A stretch of 64,000 nt of DNA from Haberlea rhodopensis (taxonomy: Eukaryota > Streptophyta > Magnoliopsida > Lamiales > Gesneriaceae). This document shows positions 41,775-53,200 of this stretch, in pieces. The first letter of the stretch is position 1; every line of letters begins with the position of its first letter. The stretch is taken from contig CAJQUN010000055.1 in NCBI GenBank assembly GCA_907163345.1, positions 992,001 through 1,056,000 on the forward strand, written 5' to 3'. The notes below the pieces were generated by a model. It did not search any database, was not told the DNA's origin, and saw only the letters and a program-made list of their open reading frames with translations. Both the position numbers and the translations under genes were made by a program.

Positions 41775-44700
41775 TAGGGGTGCTTATCGGACCGGGTCGA
41801 TCCGGACCCGGTCCGAACCGGACCGGTTAGTCCGGTCCGAAACCAGAACCGGATAGTCTGGTCCGAAATCGGAACCGGATAGTCCGGTTCCGATCTGCCC
41901 CAGAACCGGTATCAAACCGGTCCGGGACGGTTCCTTTAATCCAAACCGGTAGCACCACCGATTCCGATGCTACCGGTTCCGGAACCGAAACCGGTTAGAT
42001 TTTAAAAAAAATAAAATAAAAAATTAACTTTTTATTCAGCATGGCAACGGCTATAAAGCCGTTGCCATGCTGAACGTTGGCAACGGCTCTTAGCTGTTGC
42101 CAACGTTCCTTTTATTTTTTTAAATTTATTTATTTTTTATATCTATAAATATGTGAATTTTTTTCATTCTTCTCCTCACAATTCATTCTTCTCACAATTC
42201 TATACTTCAATCTCATATTTTCCTCTCAATTGTGCTATCTACAATTTATATATAATAATGGCATCTTCATCTAGAAGCGGCGCTGGTCGTAGCCGGAGTC
42301 GTAGTCGGGGTCTCGTCCCGGGTCGTCTATCACTAAGTTCATCTTCGGCAATGAATTTGCCTGTACCAATACCTGAGTTAAATGAAAGTTATGATTTTTT
42401 TGCTGACCTCAATGTTGGTGGTTCCTCTATGAATGTCGAACCGCAACAACCCGAACAACCTGTCGAACCTCCTGCTGCCCAAGCCCAAGAGAGACAACAA
42501 GTGGAGTCATCCGGAGCCACTACAATAGCGAGTAGACAACCGACTCGTGCCAAAAGAAATAAGATATGGGATCACTTTGAACTCGCTCAAAAAGAAGGTA
42601 CTAATGAATCTGTTGCAATATGTAAATTATGTAAAATGCAATATTCATATAAAGCTGGTGGTTCAAGTGGAGGCACTGGAACATTTAAAAAACACTTAGT
42701 AAAAAAACATAATTTTGATGAGACAACATTACAACCATTAGGTCGAGAAGCAACACAAGCACAAATTAATGTTCTCACTGGCACGAATTTTATTTTAACT
42801 GCTGAAATTAACCGTAGTTCACTTGTTAGATATGTGATTAGATGTGAACTACCTTTTATACAAGCTGAACATGCTGGTTTCATTGAATTTGCTTCGTCTA
42901 TACAACCCATGTTCAAACATATTTTCAGGCACACACTAAAAAGAAATTGTGTGGACGTATTTGTTGAATATAGAGATACATTGTTTCAACATCTTTCTAG
43001 TTTGCCTTGTAGGGTTAGCTTAACAACCGATATTTGGACAAATGTAAATTCAGATTCATATCTTGTTGTCACTTGTCATTGGATTGATGATAATTGGTGT
43101 ATGCAAAAATGGATTTTGTCTTTAGATGAGTTAGATTGTGCACATACTGGTTATGTAATTGCTAAATATGTATTCAACACTTGTAGACATTATGGAATTC
43201 AGGATAAGGTATTTTCGATCACATTAGACAATGCAGCGAATAGCAATGCTGCGATGCGTAATTTAAAGACCTATCTGAAACCAATGCTTGATGGTGTTTT
43301 TTTCATGTTAGATGTGCATGTCATGTGATTAATTTGGCTGTTAAAGTTGGTTATGAGGACAATCACTCAGCATGTATTGACAAAATGAAATAATGCGCTA
43401 AATGGTTACGCACGAGCCGTGTAAAGCGCAATTGGAAACAATTATGTTTATCTAATGGTTTAAAGCATCTTCTTTTTTCATCACCAATAGAAACTAGGTG
43501 GAATTCGTTGTACAGTATGTTGAATGCTATGTTACATTACAAAGATATTTTAACTCCATTTTATAATTCATATCAAATGCCTGATAGCGATGATAATATT
43601 TATTTGACTAATGGGGATTGGGAATTTGTTGAAAATTGTGTATCATTGTTAGGTACTTTCAAAGAAGCGACGGAACGCTTCTTCGATGTTACTTATCCAA
43701 CTTCCGTTTATTTTCTTCCTTTAGTATTTAATATGTTTGATAAGTTTATAGAATTTAGAGATGACTATGACTTGCATGCTTTTGTTAGTGCAATGGAAAC
43801 TAAATTTATAAAATATTGGGAACAAATCCCACACGTGCACTGTATCGCAACATTGCTAGATCCTAGTCAATGTTTATCTTCATTTGAGATATTTTTTGAA
43901 TATTATGCTAAATTTTTGGGGAAGGTTGTTGACGATCAAAAGACGTCTACAATGAAATCTCTCCAAAATATGTTTCAGTTGTATTATAATCAACAGGCAA
44001 GTGAATCATTGCAACAAAGGCCTGCTGAAGAACAACCACAAGCTCAAACTAAAGGTGGGGGCATCAATTTGCTTAGGATGCTGGGCAGGAAAAAACTTAA
44101 GGGAAAAGGACATTCTACTAGCACGTCGACTGAGTTGCAAATTTATCTGAATCATCAATTTGTAACGGAAGACAACTCCGACGTGTTACAATGGTGGAAG
44201 TCAAATGCGGCACAATTCCCTATCTTAGCCAAAATGGCTAGAGACGTGTATGCGGTACAAGCTTCAAGCGTCGCTTCTGAATCTACATTCTCAACATGTG
44301 ACCGAATTATTGGAGAATACAGAAGTAGTCTCTCTGTTGATTCGTTATGCATGCTCACGTTACTTAAAGATTGGTTTGAAGCAGAATGTAAGAATAGAAG
44401 AGATGGGGCGGTTGACGAATTCGTAAACCATTATGACGAGCAAAAAGAAGAGAACGCAAACATAATACTTATCAATTATGAAGAGTGCTAAACATCAATA
44501 TTTTTTTATTTTGATTTTTTAATTGCCATATCTTTACAATTATTTGTATGCATCTATATTATGAAATGAAGAATAAATATATTGAATTTGTGATGAATAT
44601 TGGGGAAACATTTACAACATTAAATAATAAATAAATAAAATTTTCTAAAAAAATTTTAACAAAAAATAAAATTCGAAAAAAAAAATCGGACCGGACGGCC

Positions 44701-44856
44701 CGGAACCGGTTGGTACGGATCGGCCCAGAACCGGTTGGAACCAGAACCGGGACCGATCCAGTTCCTTAACGGACCGGACCAGTTCCGTGCTTAACGGATC
44801 CGAAACCGGCCGATTCCGGATCGGACCGGACCTGTCCGATCCGTTAAGCACCCCTA
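41775..44856 (+). mobile_element. Near-complete autonomous-type hAT transposon
   Basis: 3082 bp, starting TAGGGGTGCTTA and ending TAAGCACCCCTA, a perfect 12-bp inverted repeat. Perfect 8-bp target duplications CCTACAAG lie at 41767-41774 and 44857-44864. Both sub-ends carry dense CCGGTT/GGTCCGG words, probably transposase-binding clusters. The single gene inside encodes a BED-finger hAT transposase. Clean duplications and the interrupted viral reading show insertion after the viral copy was in place. Confidence 0.93.
42258..44491 (+). pseudogene. hAT transposase (BED finger, RICESLEEPER-like), lightly damaged
   Basis: From ATG 42258 the protein shows a Ser/Arg-rich start and a BED zinc finger (CKLCKMQYSY ... 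HLVKKH, about residues 115-145). The catalytic core carries DIWTNVNSDSYLVVTCHW and SITLDNAANSNAA. The C-terminal hAT dimerisation region (WWKSNAAQFPILAKMARD, ASSVASESTFST) lies near 44190-44290. The enzyme excises and reinserts hAT elements via hairpin intermediates. Two lesions break it: a frameshift in the T7 run at 43297-43303 and a TAA at 43391-43393. The frame then stays open to 44491. An alternative upstream Met at 42153 adds an unconvincing hydrophobic stretch. Confidence 0.88.
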
Positions 44857-45262
44857 CCTACAAGGTGTCATACGCACTCTCGAATACTCATCATTCCGAG
44901 TTATTCTTGAGAAGAGAATTCATCGAAGTCCCCAGAATCTTCGAAGGTTTTGCCAAAGCAGTATTGCCAGATATCATTGATACTCCGATAATATGAGAGA
45001 TCGACATGAGGATACAAGATCAACATGTTCTGAACAGAAGCAGTAGCCTTATGATCAAGCCAAAACAGATGTCTTTCCAACATGATAGGTTAATCAGCAA
45101 CTATCCGGGGGACAAACAGAAGGCAACCTCAAGCAGAATTCAGAAAATCCCTGATGTATTCAAAACAACAGGAAAACTGAAATGCGTAGAAGGCTGGAGA
45201 GAAGTGCAGATACTTTTCAACATCACCGAGAAGAACAATCTCTTCCCCTGCGATATCAAGTC

Positions 45263-46080
45263 GAATGTGGGATTGACAACCTCGACGAATGGAGATCGGA
45301 TTAATTTTCTTTCCCTTTCTTTTATTTAGTGTTTTTCTTAGATGATGTTTAGCTAGTTTTTAATTCCTGGTTGAGGAAGACAATACCTTAGACTTGGGGA
45401 AATTCTTGCTTTTAATTATCAATTTTATTAAATATCAATGTTTTCAGATTTTGATGATATGATTTATGTTTGATAATTGGATTGACAACCTAATAACTTG
45501 CATACAATCTAATGCTAAATTTGATAATTGTTTGAGTAATCAAATTTATGAAGCAACTAAAATTGATAATTACATGCTATTGATGTTATTAAATTCTCAG
45601 GGAAAACAATTGACTAAATTTATATAAATCGAGTGTGTTTATATTATTTAGATTTATCACTCACTAGTTTTGAATGTAATCATGATTTTGATCTTGATTG
45701 CGCATATAGAGATTGATTGAATGATGAAAGTTAAATGAGAACGCTTGGACTAATTGACTATGAATACGGTGGGGAGGAATTAGATTTCCAATGGAAACAT
45801 GTTTTACTAAAATTGGGTCTTTTGTGAATCGATGAAATTGATGATAATGTTCAACGTAGAATCGACCGATACCAAGAATCGATTTCAATAGTTAGTCACT
45901 TGTTTTTAATTTAATTAAAATAAGTCCGCATTCACAACCCTATTGTTTATTACTTTTGTTTTGATTTTCAATAACACAAAGAATTACACCTCCTCGTGGA
46001 ATCGATCTATACTCACGATACTACATTTTTGTTATCAATCTTAATGATTGAGTGGGTTAATTTTGGTGTATACGATAAAT
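45263..46080. mobile_element. LTR-like gypsy remnant
   Basis: AT-rich sequence ending with CACCTCCTCGTGGAATCGA and ACTCACGATACTAC, the style of a plant gypsy LTR end. No coding, primer site or partner LTR found. It starts exactly where viral copy 2 stops, so it may have truncated it. Confidence 0.4.
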
Positions 46081-46084
46081 GCAC

Positions 46085-47125
46085 ACCACCCATGGCAATT
46101 GGCCCATGGTTTGTGGCAATTTGCTCATGGCGCGTGGCCCGTGGACAATGGCTCATGACCCGTGGCCTGTGGCTCGTGGCCTGTGGCAATTGACACATGG
46201 CTCGTGACACATAACACATGTCTCATGGCCCGTGATCATGGCACATGGCAATTGGCCCATGGTACGTGGTAATTGGCACATGGATCTTGGCTCGTGGCCC
46301 GTGGGGCGTGGCAATGGCCCATGACTCTTGGCAATTGGCTTATGACTATTGGCAATTGGCACATGGCTCGTGACCCATGACCCATAACTCATGGCCCGTG
46401 AAAATTGGCACATGACTCGTAGCAATAGGCCCATAGCTTAGGGTTTGTTGCCCTTAACTCATGGCTCGTGGTCTATGAACCATGCCCATGGCCTATCACC
46501 CATGTCTCTTATAATTAATAATAGTTAATATTATTATTAATCATTATATTAATATATAATTTATATTAATTAATATTACTAAGTAATATAATAATATCTT
46601 AATATTTCTTAATAATATTAATAATTAAAATTAAGAATAATAATTAATATATTAATATACAAATAATAACTATTACTTAGTATTATCAAATATATTTATT
46701 AAAATCACTTAATATTATTAAAATTATTAATATATAAAAAATTCTTAATATTATTAATAATTAATATATTAATATGTAATTAATAACATATACCCCGTGG
46801 GCCATGGCCCAAGGCCCTAGACTCGTGGCACTTGGCATGTCTCCCAGGGCCCGTAGTGATTGGCATGTGGCGAGTTGACTCATGGCTCGTGGCACGTGAC
46901 CCTTTGCCAAGGCTCATGACTCGTGGCAATTGGACCACGTGGCCCATGGCAACTGGCTAATGTTTTATTGCCCTTGGCCCATGCCCCGTGGCAATATGTC
47001 CATGTCCCGTGGAAATTTGTCCATGGCCTTGGCCCGTGGCAATTGGTTCATGGCCCTTAGAAATTGGCTCATGGCTCGTGGCCCGTGAAAATTGGCTTGT
47101 AGCCCGTGGAAATTCGATCATGAGT
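46085..47125. repeat. Degenerate satellite of CATGG/CGTGGC words
   Basis: Two blocks (46085-46500 and 46790-47125) consist of loosely periodic units of about 20-30 bases built from CATGGCTCGTGGC, CCCGTGGCAATTGGC and similar words. They are separated by AT-rich DNA of ATTAATA words (46505-46790). Open frames on both strands are by-products. Confidence 0.8.
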
Positions 47126-47147
47126 TGGATTTTCACTGAAAGAGGGC

Positions 47148-47537
47148 AAGTACGCCATTTCCAAACGTCCTTGTGAAGCGTGCATCATCCCTTGTCTCGC
47201 ATAGAAAAAATTATTAGCATTGAGAAAAAAATAAGAAGATAAGCTTTAGATTGTGCAAACATATGAAATTATACTCTCTTCTTTGAATATCCCTGTCTTT
47301 TCTTTGAAACCGACACCTAGGTCTAACATTATAAACTAGAAAATCATTTTGATCCAAATCTAGAGAGTAAATACATATGAAATTATACTCTCTTCCATTT
47401 CCAAGCGTCCTTGTGAAGCGTGCGCCATCTCTTGTCTGGCATAGAAAAATATTATTAGCCTTGAGGAAAAAAATAAGAAGAGAAGCTTTAGATTGTGCAA
47501 ACATATGAAATTACACTCTCTTCTTTGAATATCCCTA
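47148..47537. repeat. Direct repeat pair of about 145 bp
   Basis: Copies at about 47148-47290 and 47394-47537 share CCATTTCCAA, GTCCTTGTGAAGCGTG and GCTTTAGATTGTGCAAAC and end TTTGAATATCCCT. The second ends exactly where the copia LTR begins. They are about 90 percent alike by eye. Confidence 0.8.
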
Positions 47538-48780
47538 TGTTGAGCCTTAAACACATGGTTGCGTTTAATGCTTTAATTTATCTCCGGATTATTTTTGAGT
47601 TTTGATGATCAACAAAATTTGTGTTTGTTATACTAATGTGTGTACTTTAGTGTGCAGATTTATTGGTTAAAAAATGGATTGATTGAAGAAAATCAAGTAT
47701 GCAAAATTTGGGCGATGGTGATCATCGCCCCAGGCGATGGCAGCCAGGCGGGGCATCGCCATGCACATCGACTGGAGCGACGCCGAGGCTCGCGCGTAGG
47801 GGGAGTTCGCCCGAGGCGATGCGTTGATCACCTGAGGTGATGGCCTGAACGCCTGAGGCGATGGCTGCTTCGTTTGAGGCGATGAAAGATTTTGAGAAGC
47901 TGAGGCTACGGCATTGAATTTTGGCTTAGATCGCCTGAGGCGATCTGTGGAGATTGGCGACCGTTGGGGCGCGGCGATGGTGATCGCCCGAGGCGATCGA
48001 GGAGTGATTTCAGCCTTATGTGGAGCAACGGCTAGTAGGAGCCTAGGGGGTCTCCTACCCTATAAATATGGATGCTTTGGAGCATTGTGAAGACAAGAAA
48101 CAAGCCTACAAACTTCTACAAAACTTTGCTTATTCAAAATTCATATAGAATTGCAATCTTCATACATTTGTGTTGTATTGGAGTTTGTGATTCTTTTATT
48201 TTGTGAGAGTCTTGTTTTCTTCGTGTTGTTACACCGTGAAGGTGTTTGTTGAGTTATTGTAAGGTCCTCCAATACCGACACAAGTTGGAAATTGTAAAGT
48301 CATCAACAAGTAAAGTTGGTGCATGTGCTGTGGCTATCCTTGGAACCCTTAAGGCTTAGAAGACTCGTTAAGAGTGTTGGTAACTCGGGAAGAGTTTTTG
48401 TGTGGCTATCCTTGGAGCCCTTAAGGCCAAGAAGACTCGTGAAGAGTGTTGTGCTCGTGAAGAGCTTTGTGTACTCGGGAAGAGTGTGTTGTGGCTAATT
48501 TGGAGCCCTTAAGGCCAAGATCTTTTTGTTCTAGTGGAACCTCGGTTAAAGGTTATCTAGCCGGGAAGAGGAGACGTAGGCGATTTATCGCCGAACTTCT
48601 ATAACAAATTCTCGTGTTCTTTATTGCTTTATTTAATTTACGCATTTATTTATTTATTTATTGTTTATTTGTCGATTGACATCAAATCTTCCGCATCGCA
48701 AACTCGACTTTTTGCAAATTCATTTTAAAAAGCTAAAGTAGCCAAGGAACCTCATTCACCCCCCCACTTCGGTTCCAACA
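47538..48780 (+). mobile_element. Copia 5' LTR, 1243 bp
   Basis: Starts TGTTGAGCC and ends GGTTCCAACA, with TGTTG/CAACA inverted ends, and is followed two bases later by a tRNA-Met primer site. A TATAAATA box lies near 48060. The U3 part (47710-48010) is unusually GC-rich, full of GAGGCGAT and its complement ATCGCC. Tandem AAGACTCG and CTTAAGGC segments occur at 48330-48530. The 3' partner LTR is not in the window. Confidence 0.85.
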
Positions 48781-48782
48781 AG

Positions 48783-48795
48783 TGGTATCAGAGCC
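48783..48795 (+). promoter_or_regulatory. Copia tRNA-Met primer-binding site
   Basis: TGGTATCAGAGCC two bases after the LTR end. Confidence 0.85.
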
Positions 48796-48831
48796 ATTTG
48801 ATTTTTGTTTTTAAATCAAAAAAATTATATG

Positions 48832-49336
48832 GCTGGCAAATGAGTTTGCTCAAGGTCAATCGACAAATCGCCCTCCGCTTTTCACGGGTGATAACTATGG
48901 GTATTGGAAGAATAGAATTTCTCTATACATCCAATCCATAGATTATGACCTTTGGAAGATCATTGTGAAAGGTCCTCATATTCCTTTAAAAGAAGTTGGG
49001 GGAATAAGTGTTCCCAAAGAAATAGACGATTTCACAAAAGCGGACATGATATTAATTTCGCAAAATGCTAAAGCTATTAATATTTTACATTGTGCTTTAG
49101 ATATGAAGGAATAGAACCAGATCTCAATGTGCTCAACCGTAAAGGAGATATGGGACAAATTACAAATTTGTCATGAAGGCACAAATCAAGTAAAGGAGAC
49201 AAAGATAGACCTACTACAACTCAAATATGGACATTTGAGATGGAGTTCGGAGAAGAGGTTGATTCGATGTTTAGAAGGCTCACCCAAATCATAAAAGAGC
49301 TTGCCCAACTTGGAGAGAAGTATCCTCCAAAGCAAA
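48832..49336 (+). pseudogene. Copia gag (UBN2 type), truncated by insertion
   Basis: After an ATG at 48830 the frame reads, with shifts and stops, PPLFTGDNYGYWKNRISLYI, DYDLWKIIVKGPHIPL and a helical continuation, the start of a copia Gag-polypeptide of LTR-copia type. Gag forms virus-like particles and packages the RNA. A stop codon appears within the first few codons, another near 49112, and the sequence stops at 49336 where another LTR begins. Protease, integrase and RT are not present. Confidence 0.75.
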
Positions 49337-50930
49337 TGATAGGGTTGAATATTACGCGTTTTTATGCTATGTTATGTATATGTTTTCGTGTTTATCCTTG
49401 GATTATTTTACGGTTTATGGTATATATTTCTCTATTTCAGGAATCAATGTTGAAATGTAGGGAAATGTGAAGAAATCAAGCTAAAATGATGAAAGAATGA
49501 ATAAAGTTGAAGAAAAGAGGAAAAATCGGAATCCAAGACACATGTTGCTCCTTTCTCCTCAAATTACTATATGTTCGAGCTATGTTTTGGAAATGTGGTC
49601 CATATAAAAGTTGTAGAACTTTCTCTTATCTTCGCGTGGACAGCTATTCATCAAATTTGGAGTTTGTATGAGAAAGTTACGGCCAAAATACGAAACTCAC
49701 AAGAAGATGAAAAAGGCGAAGAAAAACATTCTGGTCTTGCCGATCGATCGAGCAAGGCTGAAAAAGCCACGAAATTCTTACTGTGAAGCTCGATTGATCG
49801 GCCGCTTTGTCCCGATCGATCGGCGGAAGGAATTTTCAGAAAAATAACTTCCTTATAGAGTTTGTGTCCAACAAGGAAGTCCTTGATTCCCTTCCCCTAT
49901 ATATTATACACGAAAATTACAACCCAAATCAGATTTGGAACCCTAGGAATAGCCTCCACACCTCCATACTCGATATCACCTTCATCCATCTTCACCTATT
50001 CATCCTAGGAATTGGAACAACCCAACAAGGCGATTAAAGAGACGATCGAGAAGGAAGCAAGAGAAGGAGCGAGGATCTACAACCGGAGTCGACGCTGGGA
50101 GTTTATTCTTACTTTTAAACTTTAGTTTTTTTTTGTTTTGATTTATAATGCTTGGATTGTTGCAAGACATGTTTAAGTATTAATATTTATTTATGAGTAT
50201 GAACTAAGTTTATTTATCGAGGCTAGGCGAATCCTTTGTTATGAACCTTCGATTTGATGATTTAGTGATTGAATTCTTATAGTTCTTTGCGTATGTTTTA
50301 TATTCTTCATGCTTTTAGAGGATTGATCACCTTTGAATGATGTTAGTATCGTAATTGAGATCGATAGATGATTTTATGATACTGAATTAATAACTCATAC
50401 CATGGATTTCAGACCGAGATCGAGAGATGACGTCAAATACATGCGTGATAGCCATATATATCTAGTAATTGAAAGCTAGGAGTTTTCATGGATCTTATGC
50501 AACATTGAATTGTTAAATAAGTGAACGAGAGTTACTTACTGCAATTCGGTGTTAGGTTTAATATAGTTCGAGAGTGTGTATTAGATAAATTGGGAGAACT
50601 CGTCACCTTAGAAATATTTGAATATTCAATCGAGAATTGTAGGGAATTGCATTGGTGAGCCAAAGTCTCGATAATCTTCTCTAGTGGATTTTTCTCGTTT
50701 ACTTTTATTGACTTGGTTGGATTAGTAGTTTATATTAATTAATTAGTTGTTAATTATAAATTAATTATCGTAGGTTAAATATAGTTAAAAGATATCTTAT
50801 TTGGTACTTGCTTGTTAGTCCCTGTGGGTTCGACAATCCGTATCTTCCTATCTATACTAAAACTTGACACCGTGCACTTGTGGTCTAAAATCGCTAGATT
50901 GGAATTAACTGTTTAAAATAAAAGCGATCA
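49337..50930 (+). mobile_element. Gypsy/Athila-like 5' LTR, about 1594 bp, inserted in the copia gag
   Basis: Begins TGATAGGGTTG and ends GCGATCA, so TGAT/ATCA form the inverted ends. It interrupts the copia gag. It includes CGATCGATCG words (49740-49830). The 3' end is followed by a primer site. The right-hand LTR is missing, so no target duplication can be confirmed. LTR limits are by inspection. Confidence 0.65.
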
Positions 50931-50937
50931 AGTTTCT

Positions 50938-50954
50938 AACGCCGTTGCCGGGGA
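50938..50954 (+). promoter_or_regulatory. tRNA-Asp-type primer-binding site
   Basis: AACGCCGTTGCCGGGGA just after the LTR, nearly the tRNA-Asp complement used by Athila-like elements. Confidence 0.75.
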
Positions 50955-51059
50955 CTAACTTTAGTAATATCATATTATGTTCTTTGACTGTAATATAACC
51001 ATTTTTTGTTTTTTTTTTATTTCGAAAAAAAATAATAATAATAATTATATATATTTATT

Positions 51060-52127
51060 TTGTTTTTGTTTTTGTTTTGTTTGTCTTGTGAGGTACTTGG
51101 AGATGCTACATCAACAAGCCTTCACAAGCTTTGCCAACAACGTTCCGAGCCGTTCTACGCTGTTTGGGAGAGATTCAATGAATTGGCCAACACATTCCGG
51201 TATCACAACTTTTCGAACTATACTCTCTTGCAATATTTCTTCAACGGGTTGGATGCACAAACACGAGAATGGGTATTGAGCGGAGCACTGTTGACTGAGA
51301 GTCCCCTGGTTGATAGAGATGAGAACAGTGTGGTGCACCTGTTCAATGATATGGCGGACTTCGATCATCACTGGCATTGTGATCCTTCACTACAAGGTTG
51401 GAGTCACCAATACCCACCGGAGCTTCACTGCCCTATTGATACGCCACAACCATTTGAACATCACGAAGAGAGGAGAGATAGTTCTGCAGATGTCACGACT
51501 CAGTTAGAGGATACCTTAGTAAGATTCTTGGCATCAACCAAGAACAGTTTGGAGTGTCAAACCAACTCTATGCGTCACCTGGAGCAGCAAATGGCGGTCC
51601 TCATGGAAACAATTTCAACTAGTTTCCAAGAGGAAGAGATGAGGGCTACAAATCAAGAGGCGACGAATCGAGTTTGGTTATATGATGACGATCACTCAAC
51701 CAACCAAGTTTGGGGGAGTGATCCTACTAGTGTGGAAGAGTCGAGGGAACTTGAGCCTCTTCAAGAGATTGAGCTTACTTCAGAGATGTTATCCGATGAG
51801 TTCCCATGTGAAGATGAGTCGAATGTGATGTTGGAGAAGGAAGACACTTTCGAAGATTTCGATTTGAGCCCATCAATGGAGACATGTTCTATGCCATATG
51901 TGGATCCATATTTTCCGTCGATGCCAACTTCACCGCACTACATCCTCCATATGAAGCCAAGTCGAGAATCATTCTCCCATGCCTACCAATTCAAGAATGT
52001 TGTTGGAGCGACGGGCTTACACTGTTACAATTTTGCCAATCTTGATGGCATACTGAATGAAGGCCCATTAGTGGTATCATACAATACTTACTCTAGGCGG
52101 CAGCCGCTCTTTGATGGTTGCTTCTGA
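51060..52127 (+). CDS. Gypsy-type gag protein (retrotransposon)
   Basis: An open frame of about 355 residues. Residues about 15-90 match the plant retrotransposon gag domain, with FYAVWERFNELANTFRYH and LLQYFFNGLDAQTREWV. It continues with a Gln-rich, then very acidic, segment. Gag assembles virus-like particles. No zinc knuckle, protease or RT follows. A downstream GGAGGCAACCCAAGC and the long non-coding tail to about 53200 (TTGAGGGCAATGTTTGA) resemble the post-coding region of Athila-like elements, so this looks like a gag-only derivative. The first Met (51060) lies in a poly-T/TTTTG context; a later start is likely. Confidence 0.75.
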   Translation: MFLFLFCLSCEVLGDATSTSLHKLCQQRSEPFYAVWERFNELANTFRYHNFSNYTLLQYFFNGLDAQTREWVLSGALLTESPLVDRDENSVVHLFNDMADFDHHWHCDPSLQGWSHQYPPELHCPIDTPQPFEHHEERRDSSADVTTQLEDTLVRFLASTKNSLECQTNSMRHLEQQMAVLMETISTSFQEEEMRATNQEATNRVWLYDDDHSTNQVWGSDPTSVEESRELEPLQEIELTSEMLSDEFPCEDESNVMLEKEDTFEDFDLSPSMETCSMPYVDPYFPSMPTSPHYILHMKPSRESFSHAYQFKNVVGATGLHCYNFANLDGILNEGPLVVSYNTYSRRQPLFDGCF

Positions 52128-53200
52128 GGGTCAAGCCGAAGACTAGAAATCAGCGCTTCTTGGGAGGCAACCCAAGCGTATCCTTTTGTTATTTAATTTT
52201 GTTTTATTTTTTAGTTTTCATTTTAGTTTTGTTTATCTCTCAAGTCGATTATTTTACCATATGCATTCTTCTCTTGCTAGGTACTTGGTTGGAGCGATGA
52301 ACCCCTACAACAGTGGAGCTTTCAAAAGCAAATCTTCCTCAACCCTCATGCAAGCGTCTTGATCAGGGGAGTTCACTGTTTCCCTTTTGATTCTTTTAAA
52401 CATTGAGGGCAATGTTTGATTTAAGTTTGGGGGATTAGTAGCTTGCATGTTTTACTTGTTTTAACCACATATTGTGTGCTTAAATGACACTTGAATCGTC
52501 CAATTATTATGAGCTAAAAAAAAAATTTATGAGTTCAAACTTGATAAAAGAATGGATTATAGTAGTGACTATTCAATGAGGATTTTGATCTCACTATGCA
52601 TATGAACTTGATTTGTGATGATTATTGGACTTGTACATGGATATCATAATTTGAGTTAGCATGTCAAGAATGAGGAATATATTAAGCACAATGAGTCATG
52701 ATCTTGTGGATTGCATGTTTTGAATATTGATAATTGTTGTGAACTTGATGATTTGTCTTAAGCATCTTAGAGTTATCCTAGAACTTATTTGATGATGACA
52801 CTTTGAGGCGAAATTTTATAGTTACAAACTTGACTTGGAAATGATCTAGGCGATCTTTGAAACGTTTGAGCCTTTCAAGCTTACCATGATCATATCAATC
52901 CCTAGTGTCCCATTTGAGCTTTATTGAAAAAAGAATGGTATATGCATTGCATATAATTAGACCCATTCAACATTCTTGGCAAACTCATTATACTTACCCT
53001 TATTTGAGCCTAAATAAAAAAGTTATCCTTACCCTAAGGGAGTATAACGAATATCATTCGATGCACTTGAATTGTTATATCTTGATGAGCTTATTGAAGA
53101 AGAAGAAAATTGATGGATGAGAAAAGAAAAAGATAGACAAAAAGCCTTGAGAAAAAATTTGACTAAATAAGACCCAAAGTGGCCAATATCTAATACACAC
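52128..53200 (+). other. Non-coding tail of the gag-only element
   Basis: No gene. Contains GGGAGGCAACCC near 52162 and TTGAGGGCAATG-type sequence near 52404, seen at the end of Athila-like internal regions. No 3' LTR was found before the sequence changes character at about 53200. Confidence 0.5.

Larger units (their letters stand above)
38713..45262 (+). mobile_element. Endogenous pararetrovirus copy 2, decayed, with its left TIR
   Basis: It begins with a terminal sequence matching 13399-13706 of unit 3, has a primer site at 39036-39048, and follows copy 1 from ORF1 into the movement gene. There it breaks off at 45262, equivalent to about 16940. Frames are broken many times: stops in ORF1, a stop at the end of ORF2 (39638-39640), coat stops and frameshifts, and an early stop in the movement gene. 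The zinc knuckle CWTCGGRGHISTDC and the movement core are still readable. A 3082-bp hAT splits it at 41774/41775. Polymerase, ORF6, promoter and right TIR are missing. The two copies look roughly 90 percent alike by eye. Confidence 0.85.

Noticed and set aside
46013..46434. Open frames in the CATGG satellite
   Set aside because: Low-complexity products of a degenerate repeat on both strands.
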